Notes: a model not told the origin generated them from the sequence alone. Shown: positions 7,913 through 16,907, numbered from the stretch's first letter. The stretch is 64,000 bases of DNA from Modestobacter sp. VKM Ac-2984 (GCF_026967985.1 NZ_JAPVBJ010000001.1:62001-126000); one strand, 5' to 3'. Made by a program: numbers and translations.

Positions 7913-8230
7913 GTGAGCCAGCTCCCCGGCCGCTGGGCCCTGCGCATGCGGACCCCGATCGGCAGCATCGAGGCAGAGATGACGTTCACCGAGCACGACG
8001 ACGGCCTCACCGGCCAGGCCGCCGGGAAGGGCGAGACGGTCCCACTGCACGACGTCCGGACGGCGCCCCACCAGGACGGGGAACGGGTGACGTGGACGCA
8101 GACCATCACCCGGCCGCTGCGGCTCAGCCTGGCCTTCGACGTCGTCGTCGCCGGCGACGAGCTGCACGGCCACTCCCGCGCCGGCCGTCTCCCGCAGTCC
8201 ACCGTCACCGGGCACCGCCTCCCGGACTGA
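7913..8230 (+). CDS. Small conserved hypothetical protein (beta-barrel-like)
   Basis: A 105-residue protein beginning with GTG 4 bases past the DJ-1 gene stop. It has alternating strands (GRWALRMRTPIGSIEAEM, GLTGQAAGKGETVPLHDV, LSLAFDVVVAGDELHGHS), resembling the repeated small barrel found in many bacterial proteins that begin GxWxLxxxTPIG. No catalytic residues can be named. Its position suggests a shared function with the DJ-1 protein. Confidence 0.65.
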   Translation: MSQLPGRWALRMRTPIGSIEAEMTFTEHDDGLTGQAAGKGETVPLHDVRTAPHQDGERVTWTQTITRPLRLSLAFDVVVAGDELHGHSRAGRLPQSTVTGHRLPD

Positions 8231-8328
8231 CCGTGCCCGCGACCGGGCCGGTTTGCGCAGGCACCCTCTCGGGATACCGGGGAGGGAACGCCGCCCGGAG
8301 TCGCCGGGCCACGAGAGCGGAGGACGCG

Positions 8329-8532
8329 ATGACCAGCCCGCACGACGAGCCGACGCTCGACGACGTGATCACCCCCGAGGAGCCGGCCCCCCGGGACCGC
8401 ACCGAGCACGCCAAGGACCCGCACCTGTCCGACGAGGTCCTCGAGCACCGCACCGAGCTCGAGCGCCAGGCGGTGCAGTCCGACGACGCCGACCCGGCCG
8501 GCGCCTATGAGCACGACGCCACCGAGGCCTGA
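8329..8532 (+). CDS. Small acidic hypothetical protein (67 aa)
   Basis: A 67-residue, strongly acidic and probably disordered protein (many Asp/Glu/His, no hydrophobic core). Support comes from a good ribosome site, GAGCGGAGGA, about 6 bases before ATG at 8329, codon bias like the neighbours, and a 15-bp hairpin right after the stop. The 98-bp gap from the previous gene could hold its own promoter. Function unknown. Confidence 0.6.
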   Translation: MTSPHDEPTLDDVITPEEPAPRDRTEHAKDPHLSDEVLEHRTELERQAVQSDDADPAGAYEHDATEA

Positions 8533-8555
8533 GACACCGAGGCCTGAGCCGGCTC

Positions 8556-8602
8556 CGACGAGGGCGGCGCACCGGGGACCACCCGGGGCGCCGCCCTCGT
8601 CG
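8556..8602. terminator. Bidirectional terminator hairpin
   Basis: A perfect 15-bp stem (8556-8570 with 8588-8602) and a 17-base loop lie between the small acidic gene and the convergent MFS gene, serving both. Confidence 0.75.
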
Positions 8603-8610
8603 CGTCCGGG

Positions 8611-9822
8611 TCAGGGCTGCAGCGAACGGGTGCGGCCGAGCACGCCGGTGAGCACCAGGGCCGCGAGCGCGCACCCGCCGGCGAGCAGCGCGACCCCGGG
8701 CCAGCCGGCGTCCTGCCAGGCCCGGCCGGCGAGCGTGCCGCCCACCGAGGAGCCGACGTAGTACCAGAACGAGTACAGCGAGGCGGCCTGCCCGACCGGC
8801 CGACCGCCCAGCTGGGCCCGTGCCGCGACCCAGCCGCTGGCCACGCCGTGGGCGGCGAAGAACCCGATGGTCAGCACGCACAGCCCCAGGACGACGCACC
8901 ACAGCGGCGTCGGCAGGGTCAGGGCGATCCCCGCCGCCATCAGCGCCACGGCGCCGGGCACCACCACCCGCCGCCCCATCCGGTCGGCCAGCCAGCCGGC
9001 GGTCGGTGAGCTCGCCGACCCGAGCAGGTAGGCGAGGAACACCAGCCCGGCCACCGCGGGCGTCAGCGAGTAGGGCGCGGACTCCAGCCGGAAGGTGCCG
9101 GCGTTGTAGACGGCGACGAACCCGCCCATCAGCAGCGCGGCCAGCCCGTACAGCGCCAGCAGCGCCGGGTCGGTGAAGGCCGCGCCGAGCTGGCGGAGCA
9201 GCCGGCCCTGCCGGAGCAGCGGGGTGAACCGGCGGGCCGGGGGCAGCAGCAGCCGGACGGCGACCGCGCAGCCGACGGCCACCACGGCGGCACCGCCCAG
9301 CGCCGTCCGCCAGCCGCCCAGCTCGGTGAGGACACCGGTGAGCAGCCGGCCGGACAGGCCGCCGATCGCGGTGCCGCTGACGTAGAGCCCGATCGCCCGC
9401 GAGCTCATCGCCGGGTGCAGCTCCTCGCGCAGGTAGGCCACCGCCACGGCGGGCAGCCCGGCCAGGGCGAAGCCCTGCAGACCGCGGAGCACCAGCAGCG
9501 CCTCCCACCCGGGGGCCAGCGCGATCAGCACGGCGAGCAGCGCCGCGGCGGCGAGGCTGGCGTGCAGGATGCCGGTGCGGCCGCGGCGGTCCGAGAGCGG
9601 CCCGAGCACCAGCAGGCCCACGGCCAGCGCGGCGGTGCTGACCGAGATGACCAGGGTCGAGGCCGCCGGGGTCACCCCGAAGGAGCGGCTGAACTCCGGC
9701 AGCAGCGCCTGCGGGGCGTACAGGCTGACGAAGACGGCGACGCCGGCGAGGAAGACGGCGGTCGCGGCCCGGCGGAAGGCCGGCTCACCGGCCCGGTGGC
9801 CCGGCCACTCCCCCGTCGTCAC
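8611..9822 (-). CDS. MFS transporter (YnfM-like)
   Basis: A complete 403-residue major facilitator with 12 predicted helices. The motif-A loop GPLSDRRGRTG lies between helices 2 and 3, and the second-half counterpart GWLADRMGRR is present. It resembles the YnfM/arabinose-efflux group of proton-driven exporters; the substrate is unknown. GTG at 9822 has CAGGCT exactly 7 bases upstream and no ribosome site, so the message may be leaderless. It lies 45 bases downstream of the MurE-like gene on the same strand. Confidence 0.85.
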   Translation of the reverse strand: MTTGEWPGHRAGEPAFRRAATAVFLAGVAVFVSLYAPQALLPEFSRSFGVTPAASTLVISVSTAALAVGLLVLGPLSDRRGRTGILHASLAAAALLAVLIALAPGWEALLVLRGLQGFALAGLPAVAVAYLREELHPAMSSRAIGLYVSGTAIGGLSGRLLTGVLTELGGWRTALGGAAVVAVGCAVAVRLLLPPARRFTPLLRQGRLLRQLGAAFTDPALLALYGLAALLMGGFVAVYNAGTFRLESAPYSLTPAVAGLVFLAYLLGSASSPTAGWLADRMGRRVVVPGAVALMAAGIALTLPTPLWCVVLGLCVLTIGFFAAHGVASGWVAARAQLGGRPVGQAASLYSFWYYVGSSVGGTLAGRAWQDAGWPGVALLAGGCALAALVLTGVLGRTRSLQP

Positions 9823-9867
9823 GCCCGGGAGCCTGCCCGTGTGGAGCTCGGCACCCAGCGCGGGGGG

Positions 9868-11385
9868 TCAGCAGGCCTGCTCGTCCAGCAGCTCGGCGGC
9901 CCGGGAGTCCAGCGCGTCCTGCGCCACCTCGGCGTCGTCGAGCGGCACGGGGGCACCGTCGTCGGTCAGCGTGGTCTCGTGGCCGCGACCGACGACGAGC
10001 ACCACGTCCCGGCTGCCGGCGGCCGCCACGGCGGCGGTGATCGCCTCCCGGCGGTCCAGCACGGTGCGCACGGTCGCGGTGCTGCCGATCAGCCCGACCC
10101 GCAGCTCCTCGACGATCGCCTCCGGGCGCTCACCGTGGCTGCCCTCGTTGGTCAGCCACACCTCGTCCGCCGCGCGGGCGGAGACGCCGAGCCCCTGGCG
10201 CTTGTACCGGTCGCGGCGACCGCGGGCCCCGAGCACCAGGTGCACCTGACCGGCGGGGCCGGTGAGGTCGCGGGCGGTCTGCACGGCGGCGGCCAGCGCC
10301 CGGGGGGTGTGCGCGTAGTCGACGACGACGAGCGGGCCGCCCGGCCCGCGCAGCAGGGTGTTCCGCCCCGCGGGTGCCGCGGTGGCGGCCAGGCCGGCGA
10401 CGATCGTCTCCGGCGCCAGCCCGAGCGAGCGGCCGGTCGCCCATGCCGCGGCGATGTTGCCCACGTGCACCCGGCCGACCAACGGCGAGCAGACCCAGTG
10501 CCGCCCGCCGTCGTCCTCGACGACCAGGCTGGTGCCGTCCGCGCCGGTGCGCCAGGCCAGCACCCGGACGTCGGCCGGCTCCCCCGGCCGGGTGGCCACC
10601 CGGGCCACCGGCACCCGCGCCTGGTCGGCCAGCCGGCGGCCCCATGGGTCGTCGACCACGATCACGGCGCTGTCGGCGCGCTCCGGGGTGAACAGCAGCG
10701 CCTTGCTCGCCCAGTACTGCTCGATCGTGCCGTGGTGGTCGAGGTGGTCCTCCTCGAAGCCGGTGAAGACCGCCACCTCGACGTGGACGGCGTCGACCCG
10801 GCCGACGTCCAGCGCGATGGAGGAGGCCTCGACCACCGCGCTGGTGGCGCCCGCCTCGAGCATCCAGCGCAGCAGCCCGTGCAGCTCCGGCGCCTCCGGG
10901 GTGGTCAGCCGGGTGCCCCGGGTCTGCCCGGCGACCCGCGCACCCAGCGTGGTCACCACCCCGGCGCACTCCCCCGCCGCCTCGAGCACCCCACGCACCA
11001 GCGTGCTGGTCGTGGTCTTGCCGTTGCTGCCGGTCACGCCGACCAGCCGCAGCTGCTCCCCGGGGTCCCCGGCCAGCAGTGCGCCCAGCGGGCCGAGCAG
11101 GGCCCGGACCGAGGGCACCAGCAGCTGGGGCGCCGCCACCGGCAGCGGCCGGTCGACGAGAAGCGCCGCGGCGCCGCGGGCCAGGGCCGACTCGGCGAAC
11201 CGGTGGCCGTCGCTGTGCGCCCCGCGCACGCAGGCGAACAGGCAGCCGGGGGTCACCGCCCGGGAGTCGGTGACGAGATCGTGCAGCAGCAGGTGGTCCT
11301 CGCCGCCGGAGCGGACGACGGGGCCGGCGGCCACGGTGCGGGCACGGGACTCGACGGATGCCCAGGACACCGCGGGGAGCGACAC
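9868..11385 (-). CDS. Mur ligase family protein, MurE-like but lacking the DNPR motif
   Basis: A 505-residue ATP-dependent amide ligase with the three MurE-type domains. The P-loop GVTGSNGKTTT lies at residues 116-126, the central DHLDHHG is present, the carbamylated-lysine segment is WASKALLF, and GRGHE is at about 466-470. Two MurE marks are altered: the usual SSHAL is SSIAL, and the DNPR segment that recognises meso-diaminopimelate is replaced by NEGSH (about 413-417). No cell-wall (dcw) genes are nearby, so this is probably a paralog with a different amino-acid or nucleotide substrate. GTG at 11385 has TACCGT 7 bases upstream (leaderless type). Confidence 0.8.
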   Translation of the reverse strand: MSLPAVSWASVESRARTVAAGPVVRSGGEDHLLLHDLVTDSRAVTPGCLFACVRGAHSDGHRFAESALARGAAALLVDRPLPVAAPQLLVPSVRALLGPLGALLAGDPGEQLRLVGVTGSNGKTTTSTLVRGVLEAAGECAGVVTTLGARVAGQTRGTRLTTPEAPELHGLLRWMLEAGATSAVVEASSIALDVGRVDAVHVEVAVFTGFEEDHLDHHGTIEQYWASKALLFTPERADSAVIVVDDPWGRRLADQARVPVARVATRPGEPADVRVLAWRTGADGTSLVVEDDGGRHWVCSPLVGRVHVGNIAAAWATGRSLGLAPETIVAGLAATAAPAGRNTLLRGPGGPLVVVDYAHTPRALAAAVQTARDLTGPAGQVHLVLGARGRRDRYKRQGLGVSARAADEVWLTNEGSHGERPEAIVEELRVGLIGSTATVRTVLDRREAITAAVAAAGSRDVVLVVGRGHETTLTDDGAPVPLDDAEVAQDALDSRAAELLDEQAC

Positions 11386-11487
11386 GCGGCCGACGGTAGG
11401 CGAGCGACCGACACTCGGCAGCGCGAGACCCGGTGGTGCACGACCGTTCAAGCTCCGACACGCGAGGCGAGCTGGTTGGCTCAGGGC

Positions 11488-11919
11488 GTGCCGCAGCTGA
11501 CCGCCGAGGACGTCGCCTGCTGGGTGCTGAAGAGCAGCCGGCCGCCGGAGGCACTGCTCCCCGACTGGCAGCCCGGCGCCGTCGCCGTGCTGGACCGGTG
11601 CGTCCGGCCCTCCTACCGGCTCGCGCTGATGACCCCGGGCCGGCCGTGCCTGCTGTGGGTGAGCGGCCGCGACCGGCCCGGGGTGCACGCCCTCGGTGAG
11701 CTGGCCGGGCCGGTGGACGCCGCGGCCCCGGGCGGGCCGGCGGTCGCCGTCCGGTGGACCCGACTGGCCGACCCGGTCGACCGGGCGGAACTGCTGGCCG
11801 ACCCGGCGACCCGCTCGGCCGAGGTGCTGCGGATGCCCGCCGGGAGCAACCCGTCGTGGCTGTCGCCCGACCAGTACGCGGCCGTGCTCGGCCACGCCCG
11901 GACCCGGCCCGGCGCCTGA
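11488..11919 (+). CDS. Hypothetical protein
   Basis: A 143-residue protein of unknown function, divergent from the MurE-like gene across about 100 bp. It has a Trp/Pro-rich N-terminal half (VACWVLKSSRPPEALLPDW), a beta-type centre (RLALMTPGRPCLLWVSGRD) and an alpha-helical end with no signal peptide or membrane segment. GTG at 11488 is the likely start; upstream frame overlaps the opposite promoter. Codon bias supports a real gene. Confidence 0.55.
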   Translation: MPQLTAEDVACWVLKSSRPPEALLPDWQPGAVAVLDRCVRPSYRLALMTPGRPCLLWVSGRDRPGVHALGELAGPVDAAAPGGPAVAVRWTRLADPVDRAELLADPATRSAEVLRMPAGSNPSWLSPDQYAAVLGHARTRPGA

Positions 11920-11928
11920 ACGGTGCGC

Positions 11929-12261
11929 TCAGGCGCCTCGGGGCGCGTACATGATCAGCGCGACGCCGAGGAGGCAGACCAACGCGCCGGCGACGTCCCA
12001 GCGGTCGGGCCGGAAGCCGTCGGCGGCCATCCCCCAGAGCAGCGACCCAGCGACGAAGACGCCGCCGTAGGCGGCGAGCACCCGGCCGAAGGCGGCCTCG
12101 GGCTGCAGCGTGGCGACCATGCCGTAGAGCGCCAGCGACACCATCCCGATGCCCACCCAGAGCCAGCCGCGGTGTTCCCGCAGGCCCTGCCAGACCAGCC
12201 ATGCGCCGCCGATCTCCAGCAGGGCGGCGAGCACGAACAGGGCGATGGAGCGGATGGTCAC
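11929..12261 (-). CDS. YnfA family (UPF0060) membrane protein
   Basis: A 110-residue inner-membrane protein with four hydrophobic helices and the family hallmark [17 protein letters not shown], then [12 protein letters not shown] and [16 protein letters not shown]. Family length is 108-112, so it is complete. Members look like small multidrug-resistance proteins, but their substrate is not settled. GTG at 12261 has GAGACT 7 bases upstream and no ribosome site. It converges on the hypothetical gene with a 9-base gap. Confidence 0.9.
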   Translation of the reverse strand: MTIRSIALFVLAALLEIGGAWLVWQGLREHRGWLWVGIGMVSLALYGMVATLQPEAAFGRVLAAYGGVFVAGSLLWGMAADGFRPDRWDVAGALVCLLGVALIMYAPRGA

Positions 12262-12310
12262 ACCGGCCAGTCTCCCGGTCGCACAGCCGGGGCTGGGACC
12301 ATGGCTCACC

Positions 12311-13123
12311 GTGACGGACAGCCGGTACCGCTGGGGCGGGCTCGCGTGGGTGCTGACCCTGCAGTTCTTCGTCGTCGAGGCGATCGCGGCGCTGCAGTAC
12401 GAGGGCTACTCGTACTCCGCGGACGTGATCAGCGACCTGGGGACGGCGACCTCGCCCGCCCGGCTGCTGATGAACGCCTCCTTCGTCCTGCAGGGGGTGC
12501 TGATCATCACCGGGGCACTGCTGCTGCGGCCGGGGCTGGCCGGCACGGGTGGCCGGCTGGCCCGCCCGGTGCTGGTCGTGGCCGGGCTCGGGGTGCTCCT
12601 GGTCGGGCTCTTCCCCTCCGACGGCAACACCACGGTCCACACGATCGCGGCCGGCGCACACTTCCTCGGCGGCGGGATCGGGCTGATCGCGCTGGCCTAC
12701 GGGGTGCGGCCGCGCTCGGAGGCGCTGGGCACCACGCTGGCCCTGCTCGGGCTGGTCGGCGTCATCGCGACGATCTTCTTCGCCTCGGCGGTCTTCGTCG
12801 GGCTCGGCGAGGGTGGCATGGAGCGGGTGGCCGGCTACGTCGTGCCGCTGGGCCTCCCCCTGGCCGGCGCGACGCTCTGGCGGCAGAAGGACGACTGGCT
12901 GGCGCTCACCAACCCCGACGGGACGCCGAGCCGCCGGCAGCTGCGGGAGGACGCCCGGCTGGAGCGGGCCCAGCGGGCCGCGGAGCGGGACGCCGCCCTG
13001 GAGGCCGCCGCCCACCGCCCGTCCGAGGGTGCGACACCGGTGGGCACCAGCGCCGCGGGCACCCCGGTGGAGGAGTCCGACGACTTCGACCCCGACGACC
13101 CCTGGGCCCCCCGCCGGCGCTGA
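12311..13123 (+). CDS. DUF998-type membrane protein with disordered acidic tail
   Basis: A 270-residue membrane protein. Residues 1-195 carry six or so helices with the DUF998 pattern ([40 protein letters not shown]). The tail from about residue 200 is charged, coiled-coil-like ([19 protein letters not shown]) and then acidic ([13 protein letters not shown]). The role of the family is unknown. GTG at 12311 is 49 bases from the divergent YnfA gene start. No partner gene is obvious. Confidence 0.75.
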   Translation: MTDSRYRWGGLAWVLTLQFFVVEAIAALQYEGYSYSADVISDLGTATSPARLLMNASFVLQGVLIITGALLLRPGLAGTGGRLARPVLVVAGLGVLLVGLFPSDGNTTVHTIAAGAHFLGGGIGLIALAYGVRPRSEALGTTLALLGLVGVIATIFFASAVFVGLGEGGMERVAGYVVPLGLPLAGATLWRQKDDWLALTNPDGTPSRRQLREDARLERAQRAAERDAALEAAAHRPSEGATPVGTSAAGTPVEESDDFDPDDPWAPRRR

Positions 13124-13141
13124 CGGACGGCCCAGGTCTGA

Positions 13142-13501
13142 TCAGGAGCAGCAGGCGTCGGCGCCCTCGGGGGTCAGCGCCGCCAGCGTGGCCAGCGCCT
13201 TCACCGGCCCGGCGAGGGCCTCGCAGCACAGCGCGTAGACGTTGCTGCGGCCCTTCGGCGTGATCGTGACCAGCCCCTGCTCGCGCAACGGCGCCAGGTG
13301 GTGGCTGACCAGGGTCTGGCTCATGCCGGCGGCGTCGGTCAGCTCCCGGACCGTGCGCGGGCCCTCGGCCAGCAGCAGGAGCAGGTGCAGCCGGTTCGGG
13401 TCGCCGAGCGCCTTGAGCTGCGGGGCGAGCAGGCGGGCACGGTCGGCGGGAGAGGTCAGCTCGTCGACGTCGAGCAGTCGCACGTCCAGGTCCTGGCGCA
13501 T
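13142..13501 (-). CDS. ArsR/SmtB-family metal(loid) regulator
   Basis: A 119-residue winged-helix repressor: LKALGDPNRLHLLLLLAEGP, recognition helix SQTLVSHHLAPLREQGLV and wing ITPKGRSNVYAL. It lacks the classical CVC site in helix 3; instead it has vicinal pairs Cys92-Cys93 and Cys117-Cys118, a plausible site for arsenite, antimonite or a soft metal. ATG at 13501 has CAGACT 7 bases upstream (leaderless type). A 22-bp inverted repeat in the gap to the divergent flavoprotein is the likely operator. Confidence 0.88.
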   Translation of the reverse strand: MRQDLDVRLLDVDELTSPADRARLLAPQLKALGDPNRLHLLLLLAEGPRTVRELTDAAGMSQTLVSHHLAPLREQGLVTITPKGRSNVYALCCEALAGPVKALATLAALTPEGADACCS

Positions 13502-13530
13502 GCCGACCAGTCTGCCATACGGTGGTTGTT

Positions 13531-13552
13531 GTCAACAGCGTTCGCTGTTAAC
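13531..13552. promoter_or_regulatory. Probable ArsR operator
   Basis: Ten-base arms GTCAACAGCG and CGCTGTTAAC are complementary at 9 of 10 positions and separated by TT. The repeat sits midway in the 100-bp divergent gap between arsR and the flavoprotein gene, where repressor binding would block both promoters. Confidence 0.65.
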
Positions 13553-13601
13553 GTGCCTCGACGTTGGACGGATCACCGACGAGCGAGGACGTGAGCACGA
13601 C

Positions 13602-15014
13602 ATGAGCGCGTACACGACGAAGGACCTGCCGGTCGTGGTGATCGGCGCCGGCCCGGTGGGCCTGGCCGCCGCCGCACACCTGCTGGAGCGGGGCCTGGAA
13701 CCGCTTGTGCTGGAGGCCGGTGACCACCCCGCGGCCGCGGTGCGGGACTGGGGGCACGTGCGGCTGTTCTCCCCGTGGGAGTACGACGTCGACGACGCCG
13801 CCGTCCGGCTGCTCGAGCAGACCGGGTGGGAGTCCCCCGACCGGACCGCGTTGCCCACCGGCGCCGAGCTCGTCGAGCGGTACCTGGCGCCCCTGGCCGC
13901 GACGCCGCAGCTGGCCGGCCGGATCCGCACCGGCACCCGGGTGGTCGCGGTCAGCCGGGCCGGGGTGGACAAGACCCGCACCGTCGGGCGGGAGGGCCGG
14001 GCGTACGTGGTGCGCACCGTCGTCGACGGCCGGGTGCAGGACGTGACCGCCCGGGCGGTCGTCGACGCCTCGGGCACCTGGGGGCAGCGCAACCCGCTCG
14101 GCGCCGCCGGCCTCCCCGCGATCGGGGAGGAGCAGGCCGGCGACTGGCTGGTCGGGCCGCTGCCCGACGTGCTCGGCCGGGACCGCGCCCGGTTCGCCGG
14201 GAAGCACACCGTGGTGGTCGGCATGGGCCACTCGGCGGCGAACACGCTGCTGGCCCTGGTGGAGCTGCAGCAGCGCGAGCCCGGCACGCGGATCAGCTGG
14301 ACGATCCGGGGCCGCTCCCCCGCCCGGCTCTACGGCGGCGGCGACTCCGACGGACTCCCCGCCCGCGGGCTGCTCGGCTCGACGCTGAAGGCCGCCGTCC
14401 AGGCCGGGCACGTCGAGCTGCACCGTGAGGTCACCTGGACCGAGCTCGCACCGACCGGGAACGGCCGGCTGCGGCTGCTCGGGACCGGCCGGGACGGCGC
14501 CCCGCTGGAGCTGGTGGTCGACGCGGTGGCCGCCGCCACCGGCTTCCGCCCCGACCTGGACGTGCTGCGCGAGGTGCGGCTCGACCTCGACCCCGCCCTC
14601 GAGGCCCCGGCCCGGCTGGCGCCCCTGATCGACCCGAACTCCCACTCCTGCGGCACCGTGCCGCCGCACGGGCACCGCGACCTGGCCCACCCCGACGAGG
14701 GCTTCTACCTGGTCGGCATGAAGTCCTACGGGCGCGCTCCCACGTTCCTGCTGGCCACCGGCTACGAGCAGGTGCGTTCGATCGCCGCCGCGCTGGCCGG
14801 GGACACCGAGGCCGCGGACTCGGTGCAGCTGCACCTGCCCTCGACCGGCGTCTGCAGCACCGACCTGGGCGCCCGGGAGACCGCCGAGTCCGCCGGAGTC
14901 GGCTTCGCCACCGGCCGTGCCCACGGGTGGTCGGCCGAGGAGCCCGCGGCGGTGAGCTGCTGCGGTGCGGCCCCGCAGCCGGTCGGTTCCGGGGCCTCCT
15001 CCTCAGACCGCTGA
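13602..15014 (+). CDS. FAD/NAD(P)-binding flavoprotein (ArsO-like monooxygenase)
   Basis: A 470-residue two-dinucleotide-binding-domain flavoprotein. The FAD site is VVVIGAGPVGLAAAAHLLE at about residues 10-28; the second GxGxxA site is VVVGMGHSAANTLLALVEL at about 205. ArsO-like proteins of this shape are regularly found with arsR and are thought to act on organoarsenicals, but their reaction is not firmly settled. The C-terminal tail contains CCGAAPQ, a vicinal Cys pair that could bind the same metalloid as the divergent ArsR. ATG at 13602 has a GAGG about 13 bases upstream, a weak site. Confidence 0.75.
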   Translation: MSAYTTKDLPVVVIGAGPVGLAAAAHLLERGLEPLVLEAGDHPAAAVRDWGHVRLFSPWEYDVDDAAVRLLEQTGWESPDRTALPTGAELVERYLAPLAATPQLAGRIRTGTRVVAVSRAGVDKTRTVGREGRAYVVRTVVDGRVQDVTARAVVDASGTWGQRNPLGAAGLPAIGEEQAGDWLVGPLPDVLGRDRARFAGKHTVVVGMGHSAANTLLALVELQQREPGTRISWTIRGRSPARLYGGGDSDGLPARGLLGSTLKAAVQAGHVELHREVTWTELAPTGNGRLRLLGTGRDGAPLELVVDAVAAATGFRPDLDVLREVRLDLDPALEAPARLAPLIDPNSHSCGTVPPHGHRDLAHPDEGFYLVGMKSYGRAPTFLLATGYEQVRSIAAALAGDTEAADSVQLHLPSTGVCSTDLGARETAESAGVGFATGRAHGWSAEEPAAVSCCGAAPQPVGSGASSSDR

Positions 15015-15036
15015 CCCCCGCACCTCCGTCAGGGGA

Positions 15037-16290
15037 TCACCGGGCCGCCAGTCGCAGCCGGGTGGCCCGACAGGCGATGCCCACGGCGAAGACCGCGGTG
15101 CCGGTGACCACGGCCTGCCACGGCAGGGTCGCCACCAGGACCAGGCAGCCCACCAGGCCGAGGACCTGCAGCGCCCGGGGGAACCGGCGGTGCGCGCCGT
15201 CCTGGGTGAACGCCGCGGCGTTGGCGACGGCGTAGTAGAGCAGCACCCCGAAGGAGGAGAAGCCGATCGCGCCGCGCAGGTCGACGGTCAGCACGAGCAG
15301 GCAGACGACGACGCCGACGCTGACCTCGGCCCGGTGCGGCACGGAGAAGCGCGGGTGGACCGCGGCCAGGTACCGCGGCAGGTCGCCCTGCCGGCCCATC
15401 GCCAGGCTGGTCCGGCCGACGCCGGCGATCAGCGCCAGCAGCGCGCCGAGCGCCGCCGCGGCCGCGCCGATCCGCACGACCGGCCCGGCCCAGTCCCAGC
15501 TGCCGGCGGCCACGGCGGCGGCCAGCGGTTCGGCGGTGGCGGCGATGCCGTCGGCGCCCAGCGTCGTCAACAGGGACACCGCGACCACCAGGTAGACCGC
15601 GACGGTGAGGCCCAGTGCCAGCAGCACCGCGCGCGGGATGGTCCGCGCCGGGTCGCGGACCTCCTCGCCCATGGTCGCGATGCGCGCGTAGCCGGCGAAG
15701 GCGAAGAACAGCAGCCCCGCCGACTGCAGCACCCCGAGGACGCCGCCCTCGACCGCCCAGTCCCCCGGTGCCGTCCCGCCCGCCGGACCGCCGAGGAGCA
15801 TCGCGGCGACCGCGACGGCCAGCGCGGTCAGCACGACGGTGACGATGACCCGGGTGAGCCCGGCGGTGCGGGTGACGCCGCGGTAGTTCGTCGCGGTGAG
15901 CGCGAGCACGGCTGCCACGGCGACCGGGCGCTGCCAGCCGGCCGGCGCGGCGTACGCGGCGAAGGTGAGCGCCATCGCCGCGCAGCTGGCCGTCTTGCCG
16001 ATCACGAACCCCCAGCCGGCGAGGAAGCCCCACCAGTCCCCGAGCCGCTCCCGCCCGTAGACGTAGGTGCCCCCGGAGGCGGGGTACTGCGCGGCGAGCT
16101 GGGCCGACGCGGTGGCGTTGCACCAGGCGACCACGGCGGCGATCGCCAGCCCGATCAGCAGCCCCGCGCCGGCGGCCTGCGCGGCCGGGGCGAAGGCGGC
16201 GAACACGCCGGCCCCGATCATCGACCCCAGCCCGATGACGACGGCGTCGCCGGTGCCGAGCCGGCGGGACAGGCCTGGTCCGACGGTCAC
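15037..16290 (-). CDS. APC-superfamily amino-acid permease
   Basis: A 417-residue membrane transporter with about 12 helices. The APC signature in helix 1 is GLGSMIGAGVFAAFAPAAQ, followed by the helix 2-3 motif QYPASGGTYVYGRERLG. It probably imports or exchanges amino acids or polyamines; the substrate cannot be read. GTG at 16290 is preceded by GAGGAG at good spacing. It converges with the ArsO-like gene (22-bp gap) and is flanked by arsenic genes on both sides, without evidence of a role in arsenic handling. Confidence 0.85.
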   Translation of the reverse strand: MTVGPGLSRRLGTGDAVVIGLGSMIGAGVFAAFAPAAQAAGAGLLIGLAIAAVVAWCNATASAQLAAQYPASGGTYVYGRERLGDWWGFLAGWGFVIGKTASCAAMALTFAAYAAPAGWQRPVAVAAVLALTATNYRGVTRTAGLTRVIVTVVLTALAVAVAAMLLGGPAGGTAPGDWAVEGGVLGVLQSAGLLFFAFAGYARIATMGEEVRDPARTIPRAVLLALGLTVAVYLVVAVSLLTTLGADGIAATAEPLAAAVAAGSWDWAGPVVRIGAAAAALGALLALIAGVGRTSLAMGRQGDLPRYLAAVHPRFSVPHRAEVSVGVVVCLLVLTVDLRGAIGFSSFGVLLYYAVANAAAFTQDGAHRRFPRALQVLGLVGCLVLVATLPWQAVVTGTAVFAVGIACRATRLRLAAR

Positions 16291-16451
16291 ACCGACTCCT
16301 CGTTCCCGGTCTGCAGCTCGGCTCCTGCCCTCGCGCCCCGATCGAGTCGGGTCCGGACGCCGACATCGTCCCCCAGCACCCCTGGCGCACCACCGTGATC
16401 CACGCCACGATGACGGCGTCTGCGGGTCACCGACCGAACCGGAGCACGAGC

Positions 16452-16907
16452 ATGCGCCACTGCCTGATCGTCGCCAACCAGACCCTCACCACCGACACCC
16501 TCAGTGCCGCCGTGGAACGACGCATCGCCGCCGAACCGCACGAGTTCCACGTCGTGGCCCCGGCCACGCCGCTGGACGACCAGCTGGACGGCCCCAGCGC
16601 CTACGCGAGCCTGGGACCCTCGGCTGCCGACCGCGCCTATGCCGTGGCCGCCCAGCGCCTCGAGCAGGCGCTCGAACACCTCCGGACGCTGGGTGCCACG
16701 GTCGACGGCGAGGTCGGCGACCCGGATGTGCTCGAGGCGGTCCGCGAGGCCCTCCAGCACGTCGCAGCCGACGAGATCGTCGTCTCCATCCTGCCGCACG
16801 GGCTCTCGAAGTGGTTGCGCCGCGACCTCCCGGCCCGGCTGCGCAAGGCCACGGACGTCCCGGTCACCCACCTCACGGCCGACCAGGACGCCGGCGCCCC
16901 CGCCTGA
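16452..16907 (+). CDS. Universal-stress-protein-like small protein
   Basis: A 151-residue protein with an alpha/beta pattern: first strand HCLIVANQTL, helix AERAYAV-type segment, strand EIVVSILPHGLSKWLRRDLPARL, last strand DVPVTHL. This resembles single-domain UspA-fold proteins but lacks a clear ATP-binding G-2x-G-9x-G motif, so it is probably a non-ATP member. The ATG at 16452 follows GGAG by about 7 bases; longer frames lack one. It converges with arsC. Confidence 0.65.
   Translation: MRHCLIVANQTLTTDTLSAAVERRIAAEPHEFHVVAPATPLDDQLDGPSAYASLGPSAADRAYAVAAQRLEQALEHLRTLGATVDGEVGDPDVLEAVREALQHVAADEIVVSILPHGLSKWLRRDLPARLRKATDVPVTHLTADQDAGAPA

Noticed and set aside
15037-16290. Assigning the APC permease to the arsenic locus
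   Set aside because: It lies between two arsenic-linked loci but on its own transcript, with no motif for metalloid transport.
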